Shown one piece after another: positions 6,078 through 12,999 of a stretch of 15,117 nucleotides of DNA. The notes beneath the pieces were generated by a model that did no database searches, had not been told where the DNA came from, and saw nothing but the letters and a program-made list of their open reading frames with translations. Every line of letters starts with the position of its first letter. The first letter of the stretch is position 1. The DNA comes from Clostridiales bacterium (GTDB lineage: Bacteria > Bacillota > Clostridia > Oscillospirales > Oscillospiraceae): positions 15,885 to 31,001 of the forward strand of contig DYBS01000008.1 in NCBI GenBank assembly GCA_019418525.1, read 5' to 3'. The position numbers and the translations under genes were made by a program.

Positions 6078-6863
6078 CTATTCCAGTTCATCCCACAGAT
6101 AGGCCTGGTAGGGCAAAAGATCAGACAGTTCCACCAGTGCCGGCTGAAAGCCGCCGGTGGGGTTATAGCCCATCCGCGGGGTGTGCAGTCCCTGATCCTC
6201 CATCTCGCCCAGCGGCAGCGAGAGCACCGCCCGGCTGCCCTGTTCCTCCCCCTGCTCAAAGACCAGGGTGGCCCCATGGGCCCGGGCGATGGACTGGGCC
6301 AGCTCTAGCTCCAGCCCGCCCCGTTGGGTAAGTTCCTCCTCCAGTATGGCGGCTGGCTTTCCGTTGGACAGGGCGCACTTCTCCCCATCGTCCCACACAG
6401 TGACACGGAAGCGCTCTCCCTCGGTCCAGGCCCGCAGCCCGATGTGCCCGTCCCGACCGGCTCGATACAGTGCCTGGTCCACCAGCAGCAGGAGCAGGCG
6501 GCGCAGCATAGCCGGGTCTGCCTTCACCAGGGCCTCGCCCCCGGCGCACTCCCCCCGGAAGCCGATGCCCAGCCCGGGGGTCAGCCCCTCCAGCTCCCGG
6601 CACAGCACCCGACACAACTCCATTGCCTCCACCGTCTGCATCCGGCAGGGCAGCTCCTCCTGCCGGCTCAGGTCCACGTGCTCCGTCAAGCGGAGCAGCC
6701 GGTAGAGCCCTTGATTCAAAATCGCCAGGTATTGGTCATATTTACGCTCCTCCTGCTCCCGAATGGCGGGGGTGAGGAGCTGGGCGGCGGCCATCAGATT
6801 TCCCACCTGCTCCCGCAGCTGTTCCACCATCTCTGCCTCCCGCTTTTTGCTGTCCATGTCCAA
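6078..6863 (-). CDS. Histidine-kinase-like protein with degenerate ATPase domain
   Basis: A protein of about 261 residues with the shape of a kinase core but no membrane or sensor domain. Residues 8-68 form two helices like a DHp dimerisation domain (the second ends LTEHVDLSR), yet no histidine stands where the phospho-acceptor would be. Residues 115-218 resemble a HATPase_c domain. Its N-box reads VDQALYRA (128-135), with Gln for the invariant Asn; the G1 box reads VWDDGEK (156-162), lacking the second Gly; the G2 box GGLELELA (182-189) has Glu where Gly is expected. A tail of about 40 residues, ending YQAYLWDELE, is extra. The TTG start at 6863 has GGGAGG seven bases upstream; an ATG two codons later (6857) is an alternative. 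No response regulator is adjacent. First gene of the unit with folA and the Nudix gene. Confidence 0.7.
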   Translation of the reverse strand: MDMDSKKREAEMVEQLREQVGNLMAAAQLLTPAIREQEERKYDQYLAILNQGLYRLLRLTEHVDLSRQEELPCRMQTVEAMELCRVLCRELEGLTPGLGIGFRGECAGGEALVKADPAMLRRLLLLLVDQALYRAGRDGHIGLRAWTEGERFRVTVWDDGEKCALSNGKPAAILEEELTQRGGLELELAQSIARAHGATLVFEQGEEQGSRAVLSLPLGEMEDQGLHTPRMGYNPTGGFQPALVELSDLLPYQAYLWDELE

Positions 6864-6951
6864 GGCAAATCCTCCCACTATTCGCTCCAAAAGGCCGGTA
6901 AGACGGCCGTTGTTAGCATATGCAGAACCCAAGCGGGTCTTTCACCCTGCC

Positions 6952-6980
6952 AGTATACCAAATACTGCTCTCCCGGACAA
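6952..6980 (-). promoter_or_regulatory. Promoter of the kinase-like/folA/Nudix unit
   Basis: On the minus strand a -35 TTGTCC (6975-6980) and -10 TATACT (6952-6957) are separated by 17 bases. Transcription would start near 6945, about 80 bases before the chosen TTG start. It diverges from the gap promoter. Confidence 0.7.
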
Positions 6981-7097
6981 GGTTAAAAGTCAGCTAATGC
7001 TATATTTTGTCCCTTTTTGTTGGATGCGTCACCGCCTTTTCCGGGGATAGTGTGATTTTTTTGCAAATGCCCCCTTTTCTTTTCGCATTGACTGGGA

Positions 7098-7103
7098 TAT
7101 AAT
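7098..7103 (+). promoter_or_regulatory. -10 element of the gap promoter
   Basis: A perfect TATAAT lies 50 bases upstream of the gap ATG. The -35 region at 17 bases (TTTTCT, 7075-7080) is weak, so an activator or a T-rich upstream element (7057-7062) may help. The 7000-7090 stretch has no gene. Confidence 0.7.
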
Positions 7104-7152
7104 AAGGATGCGCGAAGGAAAACCAATAAAACTTTGTGAAGGAGAGATTCCC

Positions 7153-8166
7153 ATGAGCATCAAAGTTGGTATTAACGGTTTCGGACGCATTGGCCGCCTC
7201 GTGTTCCGCGCTGGCATCGCCCGTGATGACATCGAGTTTGTCGGCATCAATGATCCTTTCATGACCCCCGACTATATGGCCTATATGCTGAAGTACGACA
7301 CCATCCACGGCCGCTTCCAGGGCACCATCGAGTACGACGAGACCTCCGTCACCGTCAACGGCAAGAAGGTCAACTTCTACGCCTGCATGAACCCCGCCGA
7401 CATCCCCTGGGGTGAGATCGGTGCTGAGTACGTCGTGGAGTCCACCGGCCTGTTCCTGACCCAGGAGAAGGCCCAGGCTCACATCGACGCCGGCGCCAAG
7501 AAGGTCGTTATGTCCGCTCCCTCCAAGGATGCCACCCCCATGTTCGTCATGGGCGTGAACCAGGACAAGTACACCAGCGACATGACCTTTGTCTCCAACG
7601 CCTCCTGCACCACCAACTGCCTGGCCCCCATCGCCAAGGTGCTGCACGAGAACTGGGGCATCACCGATGGCCTGATGACCACCGTGCACTCTGTCACCGC
7701 TACCCAGAAGCCTGTTGACGGCCCCTCCAAGAAGGATTGGCGCGGCGGCCGTGCGGCTACCTACAACATCATCCCCTCCTCCACCGGCGCCGCCAAGGCT
7801 GTGGGCAAGGTTATCCCCGAGCTGAACGGCAAGCTGACCGGTATGTCCATGCGTGTCCCCACTCTGGACGTCTCCGTGGTCGACCTGACCGTCAACCTGG
7901 CCAAGCCCGCCAAGTACGACGAGATCTGCGCCGCCATGAAGAAGGCCTCCGAGGGTGAGCTGGCCGGTATCCTGGGCTACACCGACGAGGATGTGGTCTC
8001 CTCCGACTTCATCAGCGATCCTCACACCTCCATCTTCGACGCCAAGGCCGGCATCGCCCTGACCGACACCTTCGTGAAGGTCGTGTCTTGGTACGACAAC
8101 GAGTGGGGTTACTCCAACAAGGTCCTGGACCTGATCGCCCACATGTACAGCGTGGACCACAAGTAA
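7153..8166 (+). CDS. gap: Type I glyceraldehyde-3-phosphate dehydrogenase
   Basis: A 337-residue GAPDH, full length. It oxidises glyceraldehyde-3-phosphate to 1,3-bisphosphoglycerate with NAD in glycolysis. The Rossmann motif GINGFGRIGR is at 6-15 with N33-D34 ending the second strand, as in NAD-dependent forms. The active-site SNASCTTNC (148-156) carries catalytic C152, and H179 (TTVHSVTATQK) is its base partner. PSSTGAAKAVGKV (208-220) binds phosphate and SWYDNEWGYS (312-321) is the C-terminal signature. The ATG at 7153 is chosen because AAGGAG lies eight bases before it and homologues begin MSIKVGINGFGRIG; a 15-codon upstream extension is untypical. The gene stands alone with a terminator, unlike cggR-gap-pgk operons of Bacillus. 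Confidence 0.98.
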   Translation: MSIKVGINGFGRIGRLVFRAGIARDDIEFVGINDPFMTPDYMAYMLKYDTIHGRFQGTIEYDETSVTVNGKKVNFYACMNPADIPWGEIGAEYVVESTGLFLTQEKAQAHIDAGAKKVVMSAPSKDATPMFVMGVNQDKYTSDMTFVSNASCTTNCLAPIAKVLHENWGITDGLMTTVHSVTATQKPVDGPSKKDWRGGRAATYNIIPSSTGAAKAVGKVIPELNGKLTGMSMRVPTLDVSVVDLTVNLAKPAKYDEICAAMKKASEGELAGILGYTDEDVVSSDFISDPHTSIFDAKAGIALTDTFVKVVSWYDNEWGYSNKVLDLIAHMYSVDHK

Positions 8167-8192
8167 GATTCCTTCGCGGATCGCACTTGAAG

Positions 8193-8230
8193 CAAAAATC
8201 CCCCTGCCGCACGGCAGGGGGATTTTTTTG
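8193..8230. terminator. Bidirectional terminator between gap and thyA
   Basis: A stem built on ATCCCCCTGCCG (8198-8209) and CGGCAGGGGGAT (8212-8223), flanked by A5 on the left and T7 on the right, so both strands have a T run after the hairpin. It can end gap on the plus strand and thyA on the minus strand, whose stop is seven bases away. Confidence 0.95.
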
Positions 8231-8236
8231 CGTCTT

Positions 8237-9067
8237 TTAAATGGCCACCGGGATCTTGTCCTCCAGCGGATGGGCCTGATAGCCCTCCAGCGTCACGCTC
8301 TGAGGGGTAAAGGCGTAGAAATCGGTCACCGTCTTGTCTAGCCGGAACTCCGGCGCGGGGTAGGGCTCCCTCTGGAGGAGCTTTTCCACAATGGGCACAT
8401 GCCGGTCGTAGATGTGAGCGTCGGCGATGACGTGGACCAGCTCGCCCGCCTCCAGCCCCGACACCTGGGCCAGCATGTGGACCAGCACCGCGTACTGCAT
8501 CACATTCCAGCCGTTGGCGGTGAGCATGTCCTGGCTGCGCTGGTTGAGGATGGCGTTGAGGGTGTTGCCGGTGACATTGAAGGTCACCGACCAAGCGCAG
8601 GGGTAGAGTGCCATCTCACTCAGGTCGTGGTGGTTGTACAGGCTGGTGAGGATGCGCCGGGAGGTGGGGTTGTGCTTCAGGTCGTAGAGCACCCGGTCCA
8701 CCTGATCGAATTCCCCCTCGGGATAGTGATGCTTCACCCCCAGCTGGTATCCGTAGGCCTTGCCGATGGTGCCCTTTTCATCCGCCCAGGAGTCCCAGAT
8801 GTGGGAGTTTAGGTCCTGGATGCGGTTGGACTTCTTCTGCCAGATCCACAAAAGCTCGTCCACGGCGCTTTTCAGGTACTGGCGGCGCACCGTCAGGATG
8901 GGGAACTCCTTCCGCAGGTCATAGCGGTGGACCACGCCGAAGCGCTTGATGGTGTGGGCCGGGGCGCCGTCCTCCCAGCGGGGGCGTACCTCCCGGTCCG
9001 TGTCCCAGGTGCCCTGCTCCAGGATCTCCCGGCAGGTCTGCAAAAATAGGGTATCGGCATAGCTCAT
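8237..9067 (-). CDS. thyA: Thymidylate synthase
   Basis: A 276-residue ThyA-type thymidylate synthase. It methylates dUMP to dTMP using methylene-tetrahydrofolate, releasing dihydrofolate for FolA. The catalytic cysteine is C157 in ALYPCAWSVTF, where most ThyA proteins have a PPCH motif. QRSQDM at 176-181 holds the Arg-Ser pair binding dUMP phosphate, N188 (NGWNV) is the dUMP-selecting Asn, and DAHIYD at 216-221 supplies the His/Tyr that contact the deoxyribose. GKAYGYQLG at 102-110 is the N-terminal family motif. Start: ATG with GGGAGGA about eleven bases upstream. It is convergent with gap and divergent from the FUSC-like gene. Identity is firm; the altered catalytic loop is a subfamily feature. 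Confidence 0.95.
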   Translation of the reverse strand: MSYADTLFLQTCREILEQGTWDTDREVRPRWEDGAPAHTIKRFGVVHRYDLRKEFPILTVRRQYLKSAVDELLWIWQKKSNRIQDLNSHIWDSWADEKGTIGKAYGYQLGVKHHYPEGEFDQVDRVLYDLKHNPTSRRILTSLYNHHDLSEMALYPCAWSVTFNVTGNTLNAILNQRSQDMLTANGWNVMQYAVLVHMLAQVSGLEAGELVHVIADAHIYDRHVPIVEKLLQREPYPAPEFRLDKTVTDFYAFTPQSVTLEGYQAHPLEDKIPVAI

Positions 9068-9124
9068 AGTTCTACAAATCCTCCCTGTTTTTTCCGAATG
9101 GCTCTTTTATCCTGATAAACTGTA

Positions 9125-9133
9125 TGGTATACT
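9125..9133 (+). promoter_or_regulatory. Extended -10 promoter of the FUSC-like gene
   Basis: TGGTATACT (9125-9133) is an extended -10 (TG-N-TATACT) 61 bases before the ATG. No clear -35 is visible. It lies in the 126-base divergent gap with thyA, whose own promoter I could not define. Confidence 0.5.
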
Positions 9134-9193
9134 AAAAATAAATTTTGAGGCCGGTCCTCTCCAGGCGGCCACACCGTGTCAGGAGGAGTCCCC

Positions 9194-9730
9194 ATGGACG
9201 TTCCCAAGTCCCTGCGCCTGCCCCACATCGGTCTGCGGAACCTGAAAACCGCCCTGTCCGCCTCCCTCTGCGCCCTGATCTACTACTGTTTCGACCGCAA
9301 TCCCACCTTCGCCTGCATCGGCGCGGTGTTCGGCATGGGCACCGACATCGAGCACTCCAAGCTCCACGGCGGAAACCGCCTCTTCGGCACCATCATCGGC
9401 GGTTTTCTGGGCATCGCCCTCTTCTGGGTCTATCTCCTCTTCTACCCCGACGGGAACACCCGCCTGGCCCTGGTGCCCCTTCTGTCCGTTGGCATCGTGA
9501 TCCTCATTCTGCTGAGTCAGAAGTTCTGGGTGGGAGCGGTGCAGCCGGGCGGGGTGGTGCTGTGCATCGTGCTTTTCAACACCCCCGTGGACAGCTACGT
9601 GGCCTACGCCCTCAACCGCATGTTCGACACCGCCGTGGGTGTGGCCATGAGCCTGCTCATCAACCACCTCTTCCCCCGGGATCGGCTGGTGGCCTGGCGG
9701 GCACGGCTGTTCCAGCAGCTGAACCTCTGA
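9194..9730 (+). CDS. FUSC/aromatic acid exporter-like membrane protein, short form
   Basis: A 178-residue integral membrane protein with about six hydrophobic segments (roughly 17-33, 37-50, 62-83, 90-108, 117-129 and 143-160). The N-terminal RNLKTALSASLCALIYY, the GAVFGMG segment and RLFGTIIGGFLGI (62-74) resemble the start of FUSC / ArAE_1 proteins, which in Gram-positives are usually about 300 residues with a cytoplasmic C-terminal domain. That domain is missing here; the protein ends after the membrane part. Its substrate is unknown. An in-frame GTG at 9176 precedes AGGAGG (9181-9186), so the ATG at 9194, eight bases after that site, is preferred. Confidence 0.75.
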   Translation: MDVPKSLRLPHIGLRNLKTALSASLCALIYYCFDRNPTFACIGAVFGMGTDIEHSKLHGGNRLFGTIIGGFLGIALFWVYLLFYPDGNTRLALVPLLSVGIVILILLSQKFWVGAVQPGGVVLCIVLFNTPVDSYVAYALNRMFDTAVGVAMSLLINHLFPRDRLVAWRARLFQQLNL

Positions 9731-9736
9731 TATTTC

Positions 9737-9764
9737 CGCGCCGCAGCACTGCTGCGGCGCGTTT
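9737..9764. terminator. Possible bidirectional terminator
   Basis: A perfect 11-bp stem CGCGCCGCAGC (9737-9747) with GCTGCGGCGCG (9751-9761), loop ACT, sits exactly between two convergent genes. The T tracts are short (GTTTCAG on plus, GAAATATC on minus), so it may be an inefficient terminator. Confidence 0.6.
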
Positions 9765-10246
9765 CAGTACAGGCGGCGCAGCGCGCCCCCGCAACGGCAG
9801 CGGTAGCGCTCCGGGTGCTGGACCAGTGGGGAGGCCACCACCCGCGGGAACTCCTTCCCGCAGCTCTGGCACACCAGCAGGTGACGCACCGGGCGCAGAT
9901 CGGGAATCTCCAGTTCCTCGCAGGTGCCGGTGCGCCGGATGTCATAGCCATAGGCCCGGTTCATCTTCTGGGCGTATTCCTTCCACCGCGCCCCGTGGTT
10001 GCGGCAGCCCGGGCAGGTGTGGAGCACCTCGTGGGCCAGGGTCTGGAGGCAGGCCTGCTCCGGCGCCTCCAGCAGGCGCTGGGTCAGCTCGATACGGTAC
10101 TCCCCCTCCCGGCAGATGCAGCAGCCGAAGCGGGTGACCGCCCGGCGATTTACCTCCACATGGGGGCGGAGTCTGGGGGAAACCGGAATGGACAGCGCCT
10201 CGGCCTGGGCCCGTACCCGGGCCAACAGCGCGTCAAAGTCGTTCAC
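9764..10246 (-). CDS. SprT-like zinc metalloprotein
   Basis: A 160-residue SprT-family protein. The zinc-protease helix is HEVLH at 72-76, with E73 as the catalytic acid and H84 (NHGARWK) as the third ligand, spaced as in SprT/Spartan proteins. A C-terminal zinc ribbon is formed by C126-x-x-C129 and C150-x-C152. The N-terminal half has an unusual cysteine cluster, GCCIC at 41-45. Eukaryotic Spartan cleaves DNA-protein crosslinks; bacterial SprT proteins are poorly characterised, so that role is inference. The start is a GTG with AGGAGG nine bases upstream (10256-10261); a nearby ATG is out of frame. Confidence 0.85.
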   Translation of the reverse strand: MNDFDALLARVRAQAEALSIPVSPRLRPHVEVNRRAVTRFGCCICREGEYRIELTQRLLEAPEQACLQTLAHEVLHTCPGCRNHGARWKEYAQKMNRAYGYDIRRTGTCEELEIPDLRPVRHLLVCQSCGKEFPRVVASPLVQHPERYRCRCGGALRRLY

Positions 10247-10353
10247 AAATCATGTCCTCCTTCCGGTCCCGCGGCGCCGGGACCTTCCACATGGTATCAT
10301 ACTCCGCCCCCCGCTTCAAGAGTCACGGCCCTCTTCCCCCCGGCGTCCGGTTG

Positions 10354-10362
10354 TGCTATACT
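10354..10362 (+). promoter_or_regulatory. Extended -10 promoter of trmO
   Basis: TGCTATACT (10354-10362) is an extended -10 located 42 bases before the trmO ATG, with only a weak -35 candidate (TTCCCC at 10334-10339). It may drive trmO and the membrane gene that follows. Confidence 0.55.
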
Positions 10363-10403
10363 GGTGCCGGAATCCCCATTTTTCCACAAACGAGGTCCCT
10401 TTT

Positions 10404-11123
10404 ATGGATAACACGCATACCTTGCGGGTGGTGGCCCGCATCCACACCGCCTTCCCCACCAAATTCGGCGTCCCCCGGCAGAGCGGCCTGGTGGACGCCC
10501 TGAAAGCCCAGGTGATTTTCGAGCCGGAGTACCGCAACCCCGACGCCCTGCGCGGGCTGGAGGAGTACTCCCACATCTGGCTCATCTGGCAATTCTCCGG
10601 CGCCGTGCGGGAGCACTGGTCCCCCACCGTACGCCCGCCCCGACTGGGCGGCAACGCCAGGATGGGCGTCTTTGCCACCCGCTCGCCCTTCCGCCCCAAC
10701 CCCATCGGCCTGTCCTCCGTGCGCCTGGAGAGAGTGGAGCTCCACACACCCCAGGGTCCCGTCCTCCATGTGGCGGGTGCCGATCTGATGGACGGTACCC
10801 CCATCTACGACATCAAGCCCTACATTCCCTACGCCGACAGCCATCCCGACGCCACCGGCGGGTTCACCACCGGACTGGATGAGCGGCTGCTGGAGGTAGA
10901 CTTCCCGCCCCGTTGGCGTGCCCTGGTGCCGCCGGAGGAGCTGGAGGCCCTGATGGGGGTGCTCTCCCACGACCCCCGCCCCTCTTACCAGAAGGACCCG
11001 GAGCGGGTCTACGGTCTGCCCTTTGGGGGGCTGGACGTACGCTTCACCGTGGCGGAGGGCGTGTTGACCGTGTGTGAGGTCCGCCCCGCCGCCTCCGAAC
11101 CGCATTTTGGAGAAAGGACCTGA
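10404..11123 (+). CDS. trmO: tRNA (t6A37) N6-methyltransferase TrmO
   Basis: A 239-residue TrmO (YaeB/TsaA family; E. coli protein 235 residues). It uses S-adenosylmethionine to methylate N6-threonylcarbamoyladenosine at position 37 of certain tRNAs. The family signature GVFATRSPFRPNPIGLS is at 88-104, followed by DLMDGTPIYDIKPYIPYAD at 127-145; both form the all-beta SAM-binding barrel. LEEYSHIWLIW (52-62) is the N-terminal conserved strand. The C-terminal small domain with DPRPSYQ (190-196) is present, so this is the full two-domain form. The ATG at 10404 has GAGG eight bases upstream; the frame is open far upstream but that part overlaps the opposite-strand sprT-like gene. One base separates its stop from the next ATG. 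Confidence 0.93.
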   Translation: MDNTHTLRVVARIHTAFPTKFGVPRQSGLVDALKAQVIFEPEYRNPDALRGLEEYSHIWLIWQFSGAVREHWSPTVRPPRLGGNARMGVFATRSPFRPNPIGLSSVRLERVELHTPQGPVLHVAGADLMDGTPIYDIKPYIPYADSHPDATGGFTTGLDERLLEVDFPPRWRALVPPEELEALMGVLSHDPRPSYQKDPERVYGLPFGGLDVRFTVAEGVLTVCEVRPAASEPHFGERT

Positions 11124-11124
11124 T

Positions 11125-12447
11125 ATGTACAACTCCCTCTATGAACTGCTGTGGTTTTTCCTCATCTACTCCCTGCTGGGGTGGTGCGCCGGAGTGGTGG
11201 TGGCCGCCCTGCGCAAGCACTCCTTTGTCAACACCGGCTTTTTGACCCTCCCCTTCTGCCCGGTCTACGGCGTGGCCGCGGTGGTCTTTTCCATCTTCCT
11301 GCCCGAGCTGAAGGACCGGCTCTTCTTCCTCTTTGTGGCCGGCGCGGTGCTCTCCGCCTTCCTGGTCATCGTCACCGGCGTGCTGCTGGAGCGCATCTTC
11401 CACCGCAAGTGGTGGGACTACACCCGCTACCGCTTCCAGTTCGAGGGCTTCATCACCCTCCCCCACCTCATCGTCTGGGGCGTGCTGGCGGTGGTGTGTA
11501 TCCGGGTGACCAACCCCCTCATTTGCTCTCTGTTGGACCTGTTCCCCGTCCGGGTGGGCCGGGTAGTACTGCTGGTGCTGCTGATCCTGCTGGGCATCGA
11601 CTTGGCCCTCTCCCTCACCGCGGTGCTCCAGCTGCGCTTCCGCCTGCGGCGCCTGGCCGCCCTTCAGGAGGACTTCCGCAACCTGTCCAACCAGTTCGGC
11701 AACGCCATCACCGGCCGGGTCCAGCGCCGCATGATGAAGGCCTACCCCAATCTGGAGCCGGAACAGCTGCTGGACCAGTCCCGGAAGGGCAAATCGGTGC
11801 CCACGGTGTTCGCCCAGGGCTGCTGCTTCCATAAGCTGGTGTGGCTCTTCGTCATTGCCGCTCTGCTGGGCGACATTGTGGAAACCATTTTCTGCCGTCT
11901 CACCGCCGGGGTGTGGATGAGCCGCAGCAGTCTGGTCTGGGGCCCCTTCAGCATTGTGTGGGGTTTCGGCGCGGTACTGCTCACCGCCCTGCTCTACAAA
12001 TATAAAGATAAGAACGACCGCTATATCTTCCTGGCCGGCACTGTGCTGGGCGGTGTATATGAGTACATGTGCAGCGTCTTCAGCGAGCTGGTATTCGGCA
12101 CCATTTTTTGGGATTACAGCCACATTCCCTTCAATTTGGGCGGGCGCATCAACCTGCTGTTCTGCTTCTTCTGGGGCATTGCGGCGGTGGTGTGGCTCAA
12201 GGGCATCTATCCCCGCCTCTCCCGCCTCATTGAGCGCATCCCCATCCGCTGGGGCAAGATCGGCACCTGGGTGCTGGTGGCCTTCATGGTGGTCAACATG
12301 GGCATGTCCGCCCTGGCTCTGAGCCGCTACAACCAGCGCCAGCAGACCGATCCCGGCCCGGTAACGCCTGTGTCCCAGTTCCTGGACCGCCACTTCCCCG
12401 ATGAGCGGATGGAGCGTCTCTACCCCAACGCTAAAAAAGTCAACTGA
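11125..12447 (+). CDS. CmpB-type putative ABC transporter permease, tandemly duplicated
   Basis: A 440-residue membrane protein that appears to contain two copies of the CmpB (putative ABC transporter type IV permease) domain. Copy 1 runs about 8-125: YSLLGWCAGVV, FVNTGFLTLPFCPVYG (34-49) and WWDYTRYRFQFEGFITL (96-112). Copy 2 runs about 238-360: LLGDIVETIF (248-257), a diverged SLVWGPFSIVWGFGA (269-283), YEYMCSVFSE (312-321) and FWDYSHIPFNLGGRINL (328-344). The WDY...F.G sequence is the mark of the family and appears in both copies. A basic cytoplasmic linker (170-235) separates them, and a last membrane helix (381-399) precedes a soluble tail. The family name is historical; no ATPase partner is nearby and transport is unproven. 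The ATG lies one base after the trmO stop. Confidence 0.78.
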   Translation: MYNSLYELLWFFLIYSLLGWCAGVVVAALRKHSFVNTGFLTLPFCPVYGVAAVVFSIFLPELKDRLFFLFVAGAVLSAFLVIVTGVLLERIFHRKWWDYTRYRFQFEGFITLPHLIVWGVLAVVCIRVTNPLICSLLDLFPVRVGRVVLLVLLILLGIDLALSLTAVLQLRFRLRRLAALQEDFRNLSNQFGNAITGRVQRRMMKAYPNLEPEQLLDQSRKGKSVPTVFAQGCCFHKLVWLFVIAALLGDIVETIFCRLTAGVWMSRSSLVWGPFSIVWGFGAVLLTALLYKYKDKNDRYIFLAGTVLGGVYEYMCSVFSELVFGTIFWDYSHIPFNLGGRINLLFCFFWGIAAVVWLKGIYPRLSRLIERIPIRWGKIGTWVLVAFMVVNMGMSALALSRYNQRQQTDPGPVTPVSQFLDRHFPDERMERLYPNAKKVN

Positions 12448-12465
12448 TTCAAAGGAGGGATCTCT

Positions 12466-12870
12466 ATGCCCGCAGTTCGCGGAATGGTCCTCTACTATAA
12501 CGCCTCCTCCCCTCAGGAGGGGAAAAAAGCCAAGGCCGTCTTTGCCACCCACGGCCTGCGCATTCGCACCATCGCCCCGGAGGAGCTGGGGCGGCCTCTG
12601 GGCTCCTTCACCGGCGTGCTCCCTCAGCCGGAGGAATCCCCCGCGCCCCGGGCGCCCATCGGCGAGAGCCTGATGGTCTTTTCCGGCATCGGCGGGCCCC
12701 AGCTGGACCGGGTACTCTCCGCCCTGCTCCGCGCTGGGGTGCCCCGGAGTGTATACAAGGCCATCGTCACCCCGGGGAACGTGTCCTGGGATTTCTACCA
12801 GCTCTGCGAGGAGCTGAAGGCCGAGCGTGCGGCGGTGGACGGTTCCGCCCAGGCGCCGGAAAAATCTTAA
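12466..12870 (+). CDS. DUF3783 domain protein
   Basis: A 134-residue soluble protein. The C-terminal half, MVFSGIGGPQLDRVL (70-84) through KAIVTPGNVSWDFYQLCEEL (98-117), matches the pattern of the DUF3783 family as I remember it: a short alpha/beta unit with a conserved T-P-x-N-x-x-W. The N-terminal 60 residues may be a second, diverged copy of a similar fold (VLYYN, then KAVFATHGLRIRTI). Function of the family is unknown. AAAGGAGG (12451-12458) lies seven bases before the ATG, a strong start site, 18 bases after the membrane gene, with which it is probably cotranscribed. Confidence 0.75.
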   Translation: MPAVRGMVLYYNASSPQEGKKAKAVFATHGLRIRTIAPEELGRPLGSFTGVLPQPEESPAPRAPIGESLMVFSGIGGPQLDRVLSALLRAGVPRSVYKAIVTPGNVSWDFYQLCEELKAERAAVDGSAQAPEKS

Positions 12871-12895
12871 AAGAACCAGAAGAAATGTGTCAACT

Positions 12896-12999
12896 TTTCT
12901 CTTGTTCCCTGCGTCAAAAAGAGGTAAGCTAAGCTGACCGGAGGCTGCGGCCTCCCCCTGCACGGATACCTCATATGTGGAAAGGCAGGTGCGCTTAAC
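12896..12999 (+). promoter_or_regulatory. Leader and possible promoter of the ThrE-type pair
   Basis: The 129-base gap after the DUF3783 gene has a candidate -35 TTGTTC (12903-12908) with TAAGCT 17 bases on (12926-12931), a poor match. A hairpin GGAGGC (12940-12945) with GCCTCC (12950-12955), loop TGCG, follows. There is no T run, so it is not a terminator. Transcription may also simply read through from upstream. Confidence 0.3.

Noticed and set aside
7021..7070. Possible redox (Rex) or catabolite (cre) operator upstream of gap.
   Set aside because: No palindrome close to either consensus could be found by eye; only a T run and a weak -35 are present.
7000..8160. A 386-codon minus-strand frame opposite gap.
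   Set aside because: GAPDH is certain on the plus strand, and the antisense product is Gly/His/Val-rich without motifs.
12940..12955. Hairpin before the ThrE-type pair considered as a terminator of the upstream genes.
   Set aside because: The 6-bp stem is followed by C-rich sequence, with no T run.
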